Shown one piece after another: positions 1 to 6,321 of a DNA stretch of 17,263 nucleotides. Source of the DNA: CAYWTX01 sp964461295 (lineage in GTDB: Bacteria; Planctomycetota; Phycisphaerae; SM23-33); contig CAYWTX010000284.1 of assembly GCA_964461295.1 (NCBI GenBank), forward strand, positions 1 through 17,263. The letters are read 5' to 3'. The notes below the pieces were generated by a model. The model saw only the letters and a list, made by a program, of their open reading frames with translations, searched no databases and was not told where the DNA came from. How positions within the stretch are numbered: position 1 is the first letter of the stretch; each line of letters begins with the position of its first letter. The position numbers and the translations under genes are program-made.

Positions 1-119
1 GCGGCAAATCGCCGCATCGATATCTTGAACTGGGCCAGTTCCGGCGTCGCCAACGGGACCGCCGCATCGGGCGCTCCGGCGACGACGGTTGGACTCTGTG
101 CCCCTGTGCCTGGGGACAT
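1..119 (-). CDS. Start of an unidentified protein, runs off the left edge
   Basis: A minus-strand reading frame opens with ATG at 119-117 and stays open to the window edge (about 39 codons). It begins one base after the stop codon of the CoA-activase-type gene at 121. An AGGAG motif sits 8 nt before the ATG, inside the end of the upstream gene, so the two genes are very probably cotranscribed and translationally coupled. The visible N-terminus starts MSPGTGAQSPTVV, is rich in Ala, Pro and Val, and has no recognisable motif. By context it could be a partner subunit of the activase/dehydratase system, but that is only inference. Confidence 0.55.
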   Translation of the reverse strand, partial: MSPGTGAQSPTVVAGAPDAAVPLATPELAQFKISMRRFA

Positions 120-120
120 C

Positions 121-1440
121 TTAGGAACTCCTGGCCGTCACCGCGGCCGGCTGACCTTCGGCAAAACACGCCGGGTAACGGCGCGTCTTGGTCTTGCGAC
201 GTCGATAGGCGCCAGCCAACTCCATGAAGATGTCCAGATCCCGCTCCATGTTGGAGCTGGAGGCGTCGAAGTAGAAGTTGCGGATGGGCAGGTCGTCATG
301 GTCGGCCGCCACCGAATGATACACCGCCTCGGACACGATGCCGTTCATGCACGAGAAGGGGCTGATGTCGATGATGCCGTCGGCGCCCTTGCCGTGCAGG
401 TAGATGCCCTTGCCCACCGACAGCACCATTTCGCCCAGCGCCCCATCGGCGGGCAGGTACGGCCAGGCCGGCTCGAGCACGTCTTTGTAGACGTCGTGCG
501 GCTCCTCGTAGCCGGCGAAGTCCTCGCCGAACGGCGCCAGCAGGTTGTGCTCGTCGCTCTTCTGGACCCTGTTCTTGATGACGGCCCCCAGCATGTCCAG
601 CGACAGCGTCTTGCGGTCGCGCGCGAGCAGGGCCTTCTGCGACCAGTTGGTGTACCACACCCACTCGCCGACGTCGCTGAGCCACGCCTCGCCGCCGTGC
701 GCCTCGATCTTCCGCACCGCGTCGTAGTTGCTGAAGCGATTCATGCGGCAGAAGATCTCGCCGACCACGCCGATGAGCGGGCGCCCCTTGACGTAGCGAG
801 CCGGCACGGCGCGGAAGGTGTCCCGAACCGTCGCCAGGGCCTCCAGCAGCGGAGGCAATATCTTCCTGCCGCCGATGGCCGGGTCCTCGACCACCTTCTC
901 GATCACCCCGATGCTCTTCTCGTACGCCTCGTCGGCGGCGCCGGGCCGCGTCTCGTACGGTCGCGTCTTCAGCAGCAGTTTGCGGAGAATGTCGCTGGCC
1001 ACCAGGCCTCGCCACATCCGCCGCATGAAGTCCTGGCTTCTCTCGGCGAAGCCGTCGTAGCCGTTCTTGCTGGTGGGCGAGAAGATCGGCACGTCCTCGT
1101 GCCCCATCTCGTCCAGCACCTGCCGCAGGTACGGCGCGTACTGGCCGAAGCGGCAGGGCCCCTCGGCCGTGGGCATGAAGAACGCGTGCTTGCCGGGGTC
1201 GAAGCCGGGCGAGTGCACGATGCGGAGGAAATCGCCGATGGTGACCTTCTCCGGGTAGCACTCCTCGCCGCTGGTGTACAGTCCGCCCAGCTCGAGCGTC
1301 TCGGCGTTGGATTCCGGCGTGGGCGCCGCGTCAATGCCGACGGAGCGGAACGCCGCGGCCATCAGCCGCGCGCCGATGCTCGTCATCCGCGGGATCCACA
1401 GTTTGCGCCCCGACAGTAACTGTACGTTGCCTTTGGGCAT
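121..1440 (-). CDS. CoA-activase / 2-hydroxyacyl-CoA dehydratase-type protein (DUF2229-like C-terminal half)
   Basis: The 439-residue protein resembles the C-terminal part of large acyl-CoA dehydratase activase-related proteins, which carry ASKHA ATPase domains followed by a DUF2229-type, cysteine-containing region. Visible hallmarks are an N-terminal strand 'KLWIPRMTSIGARLMAAAF', then 'YTSGEECYPEKVTIGDF' with Cys61, 'PTAEGPCRFGQYAPYL' with Cys96, 'GEIFCRMNRFSN' with Cys231 and 'DISPFSCMNGIVSE' with Cys364. These Cys positions match those proposed to hold an Fe-S cluster in the family. No ATPase domain is present in this polypeptide, so the function is split or the ATPase is encoded elsewhere, perhaps in the coupled gene downstream. 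The ATG start at 1440 has a GGAAG ribosome site just before it. The family is often linked to radical dehydration of 2-hydroxyacyl-CoA, but many members have no proven reaction. Confidence 0.75.
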   Translation of the reverse strand: MPKGNVQLLSGRKLWIPRMTSIGARLMAAAFRSVGIDAAPTPESNAETLELGGLYTSGEECYPEKVTIGDFLRIVHSPGFDPGKHAFFMPTAEGPCRFGQYAPYLRQVLDEMGHEDVPIFSPTSKNGYDGFAERSQDFMRRMWRGLVASDILRKLLLKTRPYETRPGAADEAYEKSIGVIEKVVEDPAIGGRKILPPLLEALATVRDTFRAVPARYVKGRPLIGVVGEIFCRMNRFSNYDAVRKIEAHGGEAWLSDVGEWVWYTNWSQKALLARDRKTLSLDMLGAVIKNRVQKSDEHNLLAPFGEDFAGYEEPHDVYKDVLEPAWPYLPADGALGEMVLSVGKGIYLHGKGADGIIDISPFSCMNGIVSEAVYHSVAADHDDLPIRNFYFDASSSNMERDLDIFMELAGAYRRRKTKTRRYPACFAEGQPAAVTARSS

Positions 1441-1493
1441 CTTCTTCCGTTCGAGTGTCGTCAGGCCGTCCGCCGGCCCGCGATAGGAGCATG

Positions 1494-1522
1494 ACCATAC
1501 CGCAAGAGTGAGGTTAGTTCAA
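1494..1522 (-). promoter_or_regulatory. Candidate promoter for the CoA-activase-type gene
   Basis: Read on the minus strand, TTGAAC (1522-1517) is followed by a 17-bp spacer and TATGGT (1499-1494). Each box matches the sigma-70 consensus at 4 of 6 positions. The start would fall near 1487, giving a leader of about 47 nt before the ATG at 1440. The assignment is by consensus only. Confidence 0.4.
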
Positions 1523-1542
1523 GCAGCCCGGCGCGGGGGGCG

Positions 1543-1764
1543 ATGCTGTTGCGGCCGAAGGACGCGAGCAGGATGCTGGCGCTTTCGGAGCGGACCCTTT
1601 GGAGCATGTCCCAGGCGGGGTTGCTGCCTTGCGTTCGCGTCGGGAAGTCAGTGCGCTATGCACCTGACGACCTGGCCGAGTGGGTGAAGCGGGCGAAGGC
1701 TTCGCCGCTGCCGGGACCGGCCGAACTGGAAGGCCGGAGAAAAGAAATGGGGGAATCCGCTTGA
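1543..1764 (+). CDS. Excisionase-like helix-turn-helix DNA-binding protein
   Basis: This 73-residue protein is almost entirely one winged helix-turn-helix of the excisionase/MerR-like HTH_17 type. It begins MLLRPKDASRMLALSERTL, has the recognition-helix region 'SERTLWSMSQAGLLPCVRVG' and ends the fold with 'KSVRYAPDDLAEWVKRA'. Such proteins act as recombination directionality factors or small repressors, usually next to tyrosine integrases, as here. A G-rich stretch (GGGGGG) lies just before the ATG. The gene leads a same-strand group of HTH, antitoxin, toxin and integrase genes, with a 55-bp gap before the antitoxin. It could control integrase or toxin-antitoxin expression or assist excision; the sequence alone does not decide. 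Confidence 0.8.
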   Translation: MLLRPKDASRMLALSERTLWSMSQAGLLPCVRVGKSVRYAPDDLAEWVKRAKASPLPGPAELEGRRKEMGESA

Positions 1765-1789
1765 CGCGGCCGGGCATACTAGCCATGAT
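1761..1789 (+). promoter_or_regulatory. Candidate promoter of the toxin-antitoxin-integrase genes
   Basis: TTGACG (1761-1766) and CATGAT (1784-1789) are separated by exactly 17 bp. The -35 box overlaps the stop codon of the HTH gene (1762-1764). Transcription would start near 1796, about 24 nt before the antitoxin ATG at 1820. The -10 box is only a 4/6 match. The inverted repeat at 1778-1805 overlaps it, as expected for an autoregulated antitoxin promoter. Confidence 0.4.
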
Positions 1790-1805
1790 GTACAGGAAAG
1801 CTAGT
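1778..1805. promoter_or_regulatory. Inverted repeat, possible antitoxin operator
   Basis: ACTAGC at 1778-1783 and its exact complement GCTAGT at 1800-1805 are 22 bp apart centre to centre, about two helical turns. The repeat straddles the candidate -10 box and predicted start site and lies just before the Phd/YefM-type gene. Phd-family antitoxins bind such palindromes to repress their own operon. The role is inference. Confidence 0.4.
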
Positions 1806-1819
1806 TAAGGAGCATGGGC

Positions 1820-2068
1820 ATGGCGCAGGTGAATATCGTCGAGATACGGGGCAACTTGGCGGAAACGGTCAACCGCGTGGCCTACGGGGGCGAGCGGATC
1901 GTCCTGGAGCGCCGGGGCAAGGGCGTGGCCGCCCTGGTCAGCATGGAAGACCTGGACGTGATCGAGGCGATGGAGGACGAGGCCGACCTGCGGGCGGCGC
2001 TGAAGGCCCGCAAGGAGAAGGGCCGAGTGTCCCTGGCCGACATCAAGGCCCGCCTGGGGATGAAGTGA
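1820..2068 (+). CDS. Phd/YefM-family antitoxin
   Basis: The 82-residue protein has the Phd/YefM arrangement. An N-terminal DNA-binding part (MAQVNIVEIRGNLAETVNRV) leads into 'GGERIVLERRGKGVAALVSMEDLDVIEAMEDEADL', the typical segment with the VALVSMEDL strand-turn. A charged C-terminal tail (residues about 55-82) would wrap the toxin. An in-frame ATG lies 6 nt upstream at 1814, but AAGGAG at 1807-1812 is only 1 nt from it and a good 7 nt from the ATG at 1820, so 1820 is preferred. The toxin gene begins one base after the stop codon. The family neutralises RelE/ParE toxins and represses its own promoter. Confidence 0.88.
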   Translation: MAQVNIVEIRGNLAETVNRVAYGGERIVLERRGKGVAALVSMEDLDVIEAMEDEADLRAALKARKEKGRVSLADIKARLGMK

Positions 2069-2069
2069 A

Positions 2070-2378
2070 ATGGCCGGGCACTCGGTGGAATTCGTTCCGT
2101 CGGCGGAGCGTGCCTTGCGGCGGCTCCCGACGGAGATACAGAAGCGGCTGGCAATCGCGGCTGAGGAACTGGCCGACGAACCGCGTCCGCCGGGCGTGAA
2201 GAAGTTGTCGGGCGAGCATGATGTCTGGCGGGTCCGCGTGGGGGCGTACCGGATGGTCTACGAGATCGACAACCGCCAGCGGGCCGTGACGGTGCTGCGG
2301 GTGGCGCACCGCAAGGACGCCTACCGAAAGGGTCGAGCGGTGGCAAGCGTGGTTGACGAAGGCGGCGGGCGGCGATGA
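2070..2378 (+). CDS. RelE/ParE-family toxin
   Basis: The 102-residue basic protein fits the RelE/ParE fold. It has 'VEFVPSAERALRRLPTEIQKRL' (strand then helix), 'RPPGVKKLSGEHDVWRVRVG' and the diagnostic 'AYRMVYEIDNRQRAVTVLRV' followed by 'AHRKDAYRK'. RelE members are ribosome-dependent mRNA nucleases and ParE members poison DNA gyrase. The retained Arg residues and C-terminal 'HRKDAY' look more RelE-like, but this is not certain. The ATG is one base after the antitoxin stop, so translation is coupled. The stop TGA overlaps the next ATG (ATGA at 2375-2378), tying the toxin to integrase translation, an uncommon arrangement. Confidence 0.88.
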   Translation: MAGHSVEFVPSAERALRRLPTEIQKRLAIAAEELADEPRPPGVKKLSGEHDVWRVRVGAYRMVYEIDNRQRAVTVLRVAHRKDAYRKGRAVASVVDEGGGRR

Positions 2379-3669
2379 TTCGGCTTTCGCCCGGCGAGCA
2401 AGGCCGGCCGAAGATCAGGCTTGGCAAGGTGTCGGCCCGCGATGCGGCGACGGCGAAGCTCCACGTCGAGAAGTTGGTGTCGGCCCTTGGCGCGGGCAGC
2501 GCGCTGGAGCCGGCAACGGTGGACTGGCTGAACGGCGTTCCCCCGTCGATTCGGCGGCGGCTGGAGCGCGTCGGGCTGGTCGGCCGGCGCGAACGGGCCG
2601 ACGTGCCGACGCTGGGCGCGTGGCTCAAGACGTACATCGGCAACCGCGCCGACGTGAAGGACGCGACGCAGACCGTGTACGGGCACACCCGCCGCAATCT
2701 GCTGGCGCACTTCGGCGAAGGCAAGCGCCTGGACGACATCACGCCCGGCGAAGTGGACGGCTTCCGGGCCTGGCTCAAGACGACCGAAGCCCTGGCCGAC
2801 ACACCGTGGCGCGGCGGATCGGCATCGCGCGGCAGTTCTGCAACGCGGCGATTCGCCGGAAGCTGCTGACGGAGAACCCCTTCGCCGGGCAGACGACGGC
2901 CGTTCACCGGAACCGCAAGCGGGAGTTCTTCGTAACGGCGGTGCAGGCCGAAGCGATTCTCGAAACCTGCCCGGATGTGCGATGGCGGCTGGTGTTCGCG
3001 CTGTGCAGGTACGGCGGGCTGCGATGCGCGAGCGAGCTTGTGGCGCTGAAGTGGAGCGATGTGGACTGGGCGCGCATGCGGCTGACGGTGAACGTGGTGA
3101 AGACGGAGCACAGAGACGGCGCCGGTGTTCGCGAAGTGCCGATCTTCGATGAACTGTACCCGCACCTGCTGGCGGCGTATGAAGCGGCCGAGCCGGGGGC
3201 GGTGTACTGCTGCCCGCAATACGACAACGCGAACCAGATGTACCGCAAGGGGATGATGGCGATGCTGGCGGCGGCGAAGGTGACGCCCTGGCCGAAGCTG
3301 GCGCAGAACTGCCGAAGCAGCCGGGAGAGCGAGCTTGTCGCGAAACACCCCTTGCACGTCATTTGCCAGTGGCTTGGCAATTCGCCGAAGATCGCCGTCA
3401 AGCATTATCTGCAAGTGACCGACGCGGACTTCGAGAAAGCGGCGGCTGAAAATCCGGCGCGCAATCCGGCGCGCGGAACGGCGCGGCAAGCTCCCGCAAG
3501 GGATGGCGTGCAACCGCAAGGAACCGGGGCGGGCGCAGGGAACCCCGCATCTTGCGGGGCTTTGCGGGATAATGCGGCGGGGTGCAACATATCTACAAAT
3601 GGCCAAGTGGGCAGGGCCGGACTTGAACCGGCGACACCTGCATTTTCAGTGCAGTGCTCTACCAGCTGA
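2375..3669 (+). pseudogene. Tyrosine recombinase (phage-type integrase), split by a one-base frameshift
   Basis: The N-terminal part begins at ATG 2375, overlapping the toxin stop. It contains the arm/core-binding segment 'KIRLGKVSARDAATAKLHVE' and a SAM-like domain 'TLGAWLKTYIGNRADV'. This frame is correct to about 2800, where '...ALAD' should continue into 'NTVARRIGIARQF'. One base is missing near 2798-2803 and homology resumes one frame back. The downstream catalytic domain has 'CRYGGLRCASELVALKWSDVD' (Arg codon 3022-3024), 'VVKTEHRDGAGVREVPI', 'LAQNCRSSRESEL' (Gln in place of the usual first His of HxxR), 'WLGNSPKIAVKHYLQV' (Tyr codon 3406-3408). The frame runs on through an Ala/Arg/Pro-rich tail and antisense through most of tRNA-Phe to a TGA at 3667-3669. 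The frameshift could be decay or a sequencing error; no slippery heptamer is seen. Confidence 0.82.
3543..3563 (+). terminator. Hairpin near the end of the cassette
   Basis: CCCCGCA (3543-3549), loop TCT, TGCGGGG (3553-3559), then CTTT. It is a 7-bp perfect stem with a short T run, so it is weak as an intrinsic terminator. It lies inside the integrase reading frame's variable tail, just before the tRNA-Phe 3' end, and may also protect the tRNA transcript from readthrough. Confidence 0.4.
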
Positions 3670-3680
3670 GCTACCTACCC
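3608..3680 (-). tRNA. tRNA-Phe (GAA)
   Basis: A full cloverleaf can be folded on the minus strand. The acceptor stem GGGTAGG pairs with CCTGCCC (one T-G pair), the D arm is GCTC/GAGC, the anticodon stem is CTGCA/TGCAG around the loop CTGAAAA, and the T arm is GCCGG-TTCAAGT-CCGGC. Anticodon GAA specifies Phe. The gene is 73 nt with discriminator A at 3608, and CCA is not encoded. The 3' half is the probable attachment site of the neighbouring cassette and remains intact. Confidence 0.96.
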
Positions 3681-3708
3681 GAATGCCAGCCTCGCGGCCA
3701 GTGCTTCT

Positions 3709-3736
3709 ACTTTACCCCCGCCAGCCCGTTTGTCAA
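3709..3736 (-). promoter_or_regulatory. Promoter of tRNA-Phe
   Basis: On the minus strand a perfect -35 box TTGACA (3736-3731) is followed by a 16-bp spacer and TAAAGT (3714-3709, 4/6 match). The start would be about 22 nt before the mature tRNA 5' end at 3680, a normal distance. This is the best consensus promoter in the window. Confidence 0.65.
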
Positions 3737-3744
3737 GACAAACG
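3727..3744. repeat. Perfect palindrome centred on the tRNA promoter -35 box
   Basis: CGTTTGTC-AA-GACAAACG is an 8-bp perfect inverted repeat with a 2-bp centre. It covers the whole TTGACA -35 box of the tRNA-Phe promoter. It could be an operator or a chance palindrome; as RNA it would be part of a small hairpin at the end of transcripts coming from the SurA/PpiD-like gene. Confidence 0.5.
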
Positions 3745-3758
3745 AAGGCCAGAAACCC

Positions 3759-3798
3759 TCAGCCCTTCAGGCTGAAGATCCCTGTAGCGCTGCTACAG
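3759..3798 (-). terminator. Two tandem hairpins after the SurA/PpiD-like gene
   Basis: Read on the minus strand, CTGTAGC-AGC-GCTACAG (3798-3782, 7-bp perfect stem) is followed by TCAGCC-TGAAG-GGCTGA (3775-3759, 6-bp stem) and then GGGTTTC. They lie 50-90 bp past the stop codon at 3848 and before the tRNA promoter. They probably stop or trim the upstream transcript. The tidy pair could also be an intergenic repeat family. Confidence 0.45.
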
Positions 3799-3847
3799 TG
3801 TCGCCTTCCCGGTTCTTTCACGAGCTCTGACGCACGCCCGCCGTGCA

Positions 3848-6109
3848 TCAGCCCTGTTCGCCTTCGTCGCTCTCGCGGCCATCGGTCTGCCTGAAGTTCA
3901 GCCGCTGCTTGATGCCGTTGATGCCGAACCACCACGACGTCATGATCTGGTATCGTCGGCTGCCCAGCATCCTGGCCACAGTCGGTCGGCCGAACTCTTC
4001 GTAGTCCTTCACGAGCAGCGGCTTGTACTCCGTCCGCTCCAGCACCAGCACGTGCTGCTTGATCGGCACCGAGACCACCCCAAAGGCAGCCGGCTCCTTG
4101 GTGAAGTTGTTCACGTCCTTGGGCGTCAACTCGAACGCCTTGGCCAGAGTGTACTCGCGCAGCGCCATAGTCACCTGCGGCGTGCCCGCCGTCATGTCCA
4201 GTTCCGGCACCGTGCTCCAGTTGAGGTCCGGCCGGCGCCTCGCGAACAGGCGCGTCGTCTGCACGTCCTTCTTCTGCGCCTTGGCGACGGCCTCAAGCCC
4301 GATCTGCCCGGCCGCCTTCTGCATCTTTTCCGCGGCCTGGAGCGCCTCGGCATACGCCTTCTGCAGTTTCCAGTCGCGGGCCACTTCGGCACGCAGCGCC
4401 GCGTCCATCTCCGTCGGCACGTGCGAGGGATAGACCGCCGTCAGGAGGAACAGCAGCCTGCCCGGCCGGTCGCCGAAGACGTATGCCACGTTCGTCAGGT
4501 CGCCCACCTTCACCAGCGGCGTCAGCTTGGGATTCGGCGAGAGCCTTTCGGCCGTGAACACCATGTTGGCCATCGCGTTTTCGCCGTTGGGCGACGGGCC
4601 GCTGGGCGAGGCGAACGCGAAGCCGAACACTTCGTGTTCGGCGATCTGCTGGTGCGCCAGCGCGCGCTCCTCGCCCGCCTTCACCGGGAAGAAGTCGATC
4701 CCTTTGCCGCCCTGTGCCACGGAGAACAGAACGCCCGGGAACCCCTCGGCCGTGCGCCAGACAAGCTCCGGCCACTTCACGTCCTGGGTGATCTTCCTGA
4801 GCGCGTCGGCCAGCGTTTTCGTTTCGCCTCCGACCTCCAGCGATACCTTCACCGTCGGCAGCAGCGTCTGGTTGGTGTGGGTGCCCCAGGGATACGCGAT
4901 GGCGCGGATTCCGGCCGCCTCGGCCAGGCGCCGCACCGCCTCCTCCAGCGTCACATTCGCCAGTTTCATCGCCGGCAGCGGCTTGGTCAGCAGCGGCTCG
5001 GCAGGCATGTCCATCAGGGCGCGGACCTTCGCGTAGACCTGGTCGGCCGGCACCGCGGTCTCCACCGCGCGACGAACGGCCGCCTCCACTTGCGACTGGA
5101 CCTCATCCATCTTGACGCGGGCGGCATCGCTGCGCATCCGCTCCAGAATCTGCGGCTTGGCCTCGGCGAAGGTCAACTGGACCTTCTTCATCTCCGTCGG
5201 CTGGGTCGTTGCGTTGGCGTCGCCGGGCTTGGTGGCCGGCTGCGGAAGCGGCACCTCCTTCGTGAGCGACGCCCTGTTCTGGTTGTAGAAGTCGTACACG
5301 TCGGAGGCTTTGGGTTCCACCACCCGCTGGATCACGTCGCCCCGGACGAGCAGGTACCGCAGGCCGGCCTTGCCGGGCTGGTGATATCCGAAGCCGAAGT
5401 CGGTGACTCTGGGGGCCATGCCGGCGAATTGCTGGCAGTACAGGTCGAACTGCCGCCGCATCTCGTCCTCATTGGGGTCGCGGACGTTCTTGATGAACTC
5501 GTTGGCGTCCACCTTGGCCACGCGCACGGCGATCTGCTCGAACACGTCGCGGTAGACCAGGCGGATTTCCGCTTCCGACGGGGGGCTGCCGATCTCCGCG
5601 TCCGAGCGGCACTTGGTGATCCGCAGCCAGTCGGCCACCGTCGATCGCAGCACGCTCTCGGTCCAGCCCTGCGAGCCCGAACGGATCATCGAGACGAGCT
5701 GGTCGTACCGCTGGCCCTTCCCCCACCCCAACTGCGCGAGGAAACCGTCCACGTCGGCCTCGGTGACGGCGACCTTGACCGTGCGTGCCTCCTTCAGCAG
5801 CATCGCGTACGCCAGCGAAGCGTCCCGCTCGCCGTTGGCCTGCACGTACATGAATTCGAGATCGGTCGGCCAGGGCATCTCCCGGTTCCGGTTGCCCAGG
5901 CCCAGCATGCCCAGAACCTGCACTTCGACCATCGCGTTGCGCATCTCGCCCAGCGTCAGGTCGCCCAGCTTGGTGTCGGCCATCTTCTGCTTGAGCGGGT
6001 CCTTCTGCATGAGCGTGCTGGCGCCGGTCGGGATCAGGAACGCGACCATCAGGAGGACCATGATGAGAATCACGATCTTCTGGTTACGCCGAAAGAAGCC
6101 AAGTGCCAT
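3848..6109 (-). CDS. Membrane-anchored SurA/PpiD-like periplasmic protein with an inserted secretin-type domain
   Basis: The chosen start ATG at 6109 has GGAG 5 nt upstream and begins MALGFFRRNQKIVILIMVLL, giving 753 residues. Further upstream Met codons encode no plausible protein. Residues 11-27 form a single hydrophobic anchor after basic residues, as in PpiD-type folding factors with a SurA_N domain. The charged helical region at about 45-290 fits a chaperone body ('RQFDLYCQQFAG', 'ASDVYDFYNQNRASL'). Residues 310-350 form a long amphipathic helix. At about 379-465 lies 'MKLANVTLEEAVRRLAEAAG' ... 'VKVSLEVGGETKTLADALRKI', which resembles the STN/secretin short domain rather than a rotamase. 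I see no clear parvulin rotamase motif. The likely role is folding or quality control of exported proteins; the name is tentative. The gene is transcribed away from the UroD-like gene. Confidence 0.65.
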   Translation of the reverse strand: MALGFFRRNQKIVILIMVLLMVAFLIPTGASTLMQKDPLKQKMADTKLGDLTLGEMRNAMVEVQVLGMLGLGNRNREMPWPTDLEFMYVQANGERDASLAYAMLLKEARTVKVAVTEADVDGFLAQLGWGKGQRYDQLVSMIRSGSQGWTESVLRSTVADWLRITKCRSDAEIGSPPSEAEIRLVYRDVFEQIAVRVAKVDANEFIKNVRDPNEDEMRRQFDLYCQQFAGMAPRVTDFGFGYHQPGKAGLRYLLVRGDVIQRVVEPKASDVYDFYNQNRASLTKEVPLPQPATKPGDANATTQPTEMKKVQLTFAEAKPQILERMRSDAARVKMDEVQSQVEAAVRRAVETAVPADQVYAKVRALMDMPAEPLLTKPLPAMKLANVTLEEAVRRLAEAAGIRAIAYPWGTHTNQTLLPTVKVSLEVGGETKTLADALRKITQDVKWPELVWRTAEGFPGVLFSVAQGGKGIDFFPVKAGEERALAHQQIAEHEVFGFAFASPSGPSPNGENAMANMVFTAERLSPNPKLTPLVKVGDLTNVAYVFGDRPGRLLFLLTAVYPSHVPTEMDAALRAEVARDWKLQKAYAEALQAAEKMQKAAGQIGLEAVAKAQKKDVQTTRLFARRRPDLNWSTVPELDMTAGTPQVTMALREYTLAKAFELTPKDVNNFTKEPAAFGVVSVPIKQHVLVLERTEYKPLLVKDYEEFGRPTVARMLGSRRYQIMTSWWFGINGIKQRLNFRQTDGRESDEGEQG

Positions 6110-6167
6110 GGATGCTCCTATTGTCTTGCAGACGACCCCCCGCCCCTTGGCTGGGGGTAATCGCATC

Positions 6168-6195
6168 AGTATACGGGAAACCCCCAGCCCTGCAA
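6168..6195 (-). promoter_or_regulatory. Candidate promoter of the SurA/PpiD-like gene
   Basis: On the minus strand TTGCAG (6195-6190) is followed by a 16-bp spacer and TATACT (6173-6168, 5/6 match). The start would be near 6161, about 51 nt before the ATG at 6109. The -35 box is weak (3/6) and lies in the loop side of the palindrome at 6184-6202. Confidence 0.45.
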
Positions 6196-6202
6196 GGGCT
6201 GG
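6184..6202. repeat. Perfect hairpin in the divergent gap
   Basis: CCAGCCCT-GCA-AGGGCTGG is an 8-bp perfect inverted repeat in the 212-bp gap between two divergent genes. It overlaps the candidate -35 box of the minus-strand gene. The rest of the gap has three GAGGAC hexamers at 6245-6262 and a plus-strand promoter. A regulatory role is possible but unproven. Confidence 0.45.
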
Positions 6203-6263
6203 AAGAACCAGAAACAGCCGACCACGGCCTGGGGGGAAACGACCGAGGACGAGGACGAGGACG

Positions 6264-6292
6264 TTTCGCCTCGCCTTCCCGTACGGTACAAT
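6264..6292 (+). promoter_or_regulatory. Candidate promoter of the UroD-like gene
   Basis: TTTCGC (6264-6269), a 17-bp spacer and TACAAT (6287-6292, 5/6 match). Transcription would start near 6299, leaving a short leader that includes the AAAGGG ribosome site at 6311. The same TACAAT box and a TTTCCC -35 precede xseA with the same spacing. Confidence 0.45.
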
Positions 6293-6321
6293 CTCTCCAT
6301 CGCCCCAACGAAAGGGCCGGC

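Larger units (their letters stand above)
1543..3608 (+). mobile_element. Small integrated cassette at tRNA-Phe (HTH, antitoxin, toxin, integrase)
   Basis: Four same-strand genes typical of integrated elements lie together, and the integrase end abuts the 3' end of a tRNA gene, the classic attachment site for tyrosine integrases. The genes flanking on both sides (CoA-activase-type; SurA/PpiD-like) look chromosomal. I found no copy of the tRNA 3' half in 1441-1542, so the left boundary is not proven and the coordinates mark only the gene span. With a broken integrase the cassette is probably immobile on its own. Confidence 0.6.

Noticed and set aside
1448..1462. TTCGAGT-like stretch as a tRNA fragment or left att site
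   Set aside because: The flanking bases do not form a T stem, and it does not match the 3' half of tRNA-Phe.
3503..3775. Small plus-strand protein ending past tRNA-Phe
   Set aside because: It is the well-known spurious peptide from reading antisense through a tRNA gene, in a different frame from the integrase.
4052..6160. Long plus-strand open frame opposite the SurA/PpiD-like gene
   Set aside because: The product is Arg/His/Leu-rich, typical of a shadow of a GC-rich gene, while the minus frame has a signal anchor and a good ribosome site.
6245..6262. Three tandem GAGGAC hexamers
   Set aside because: Too short to mean much alone and no symmetry or promoter overlap; possibly slippage in a purine-rich stretch.
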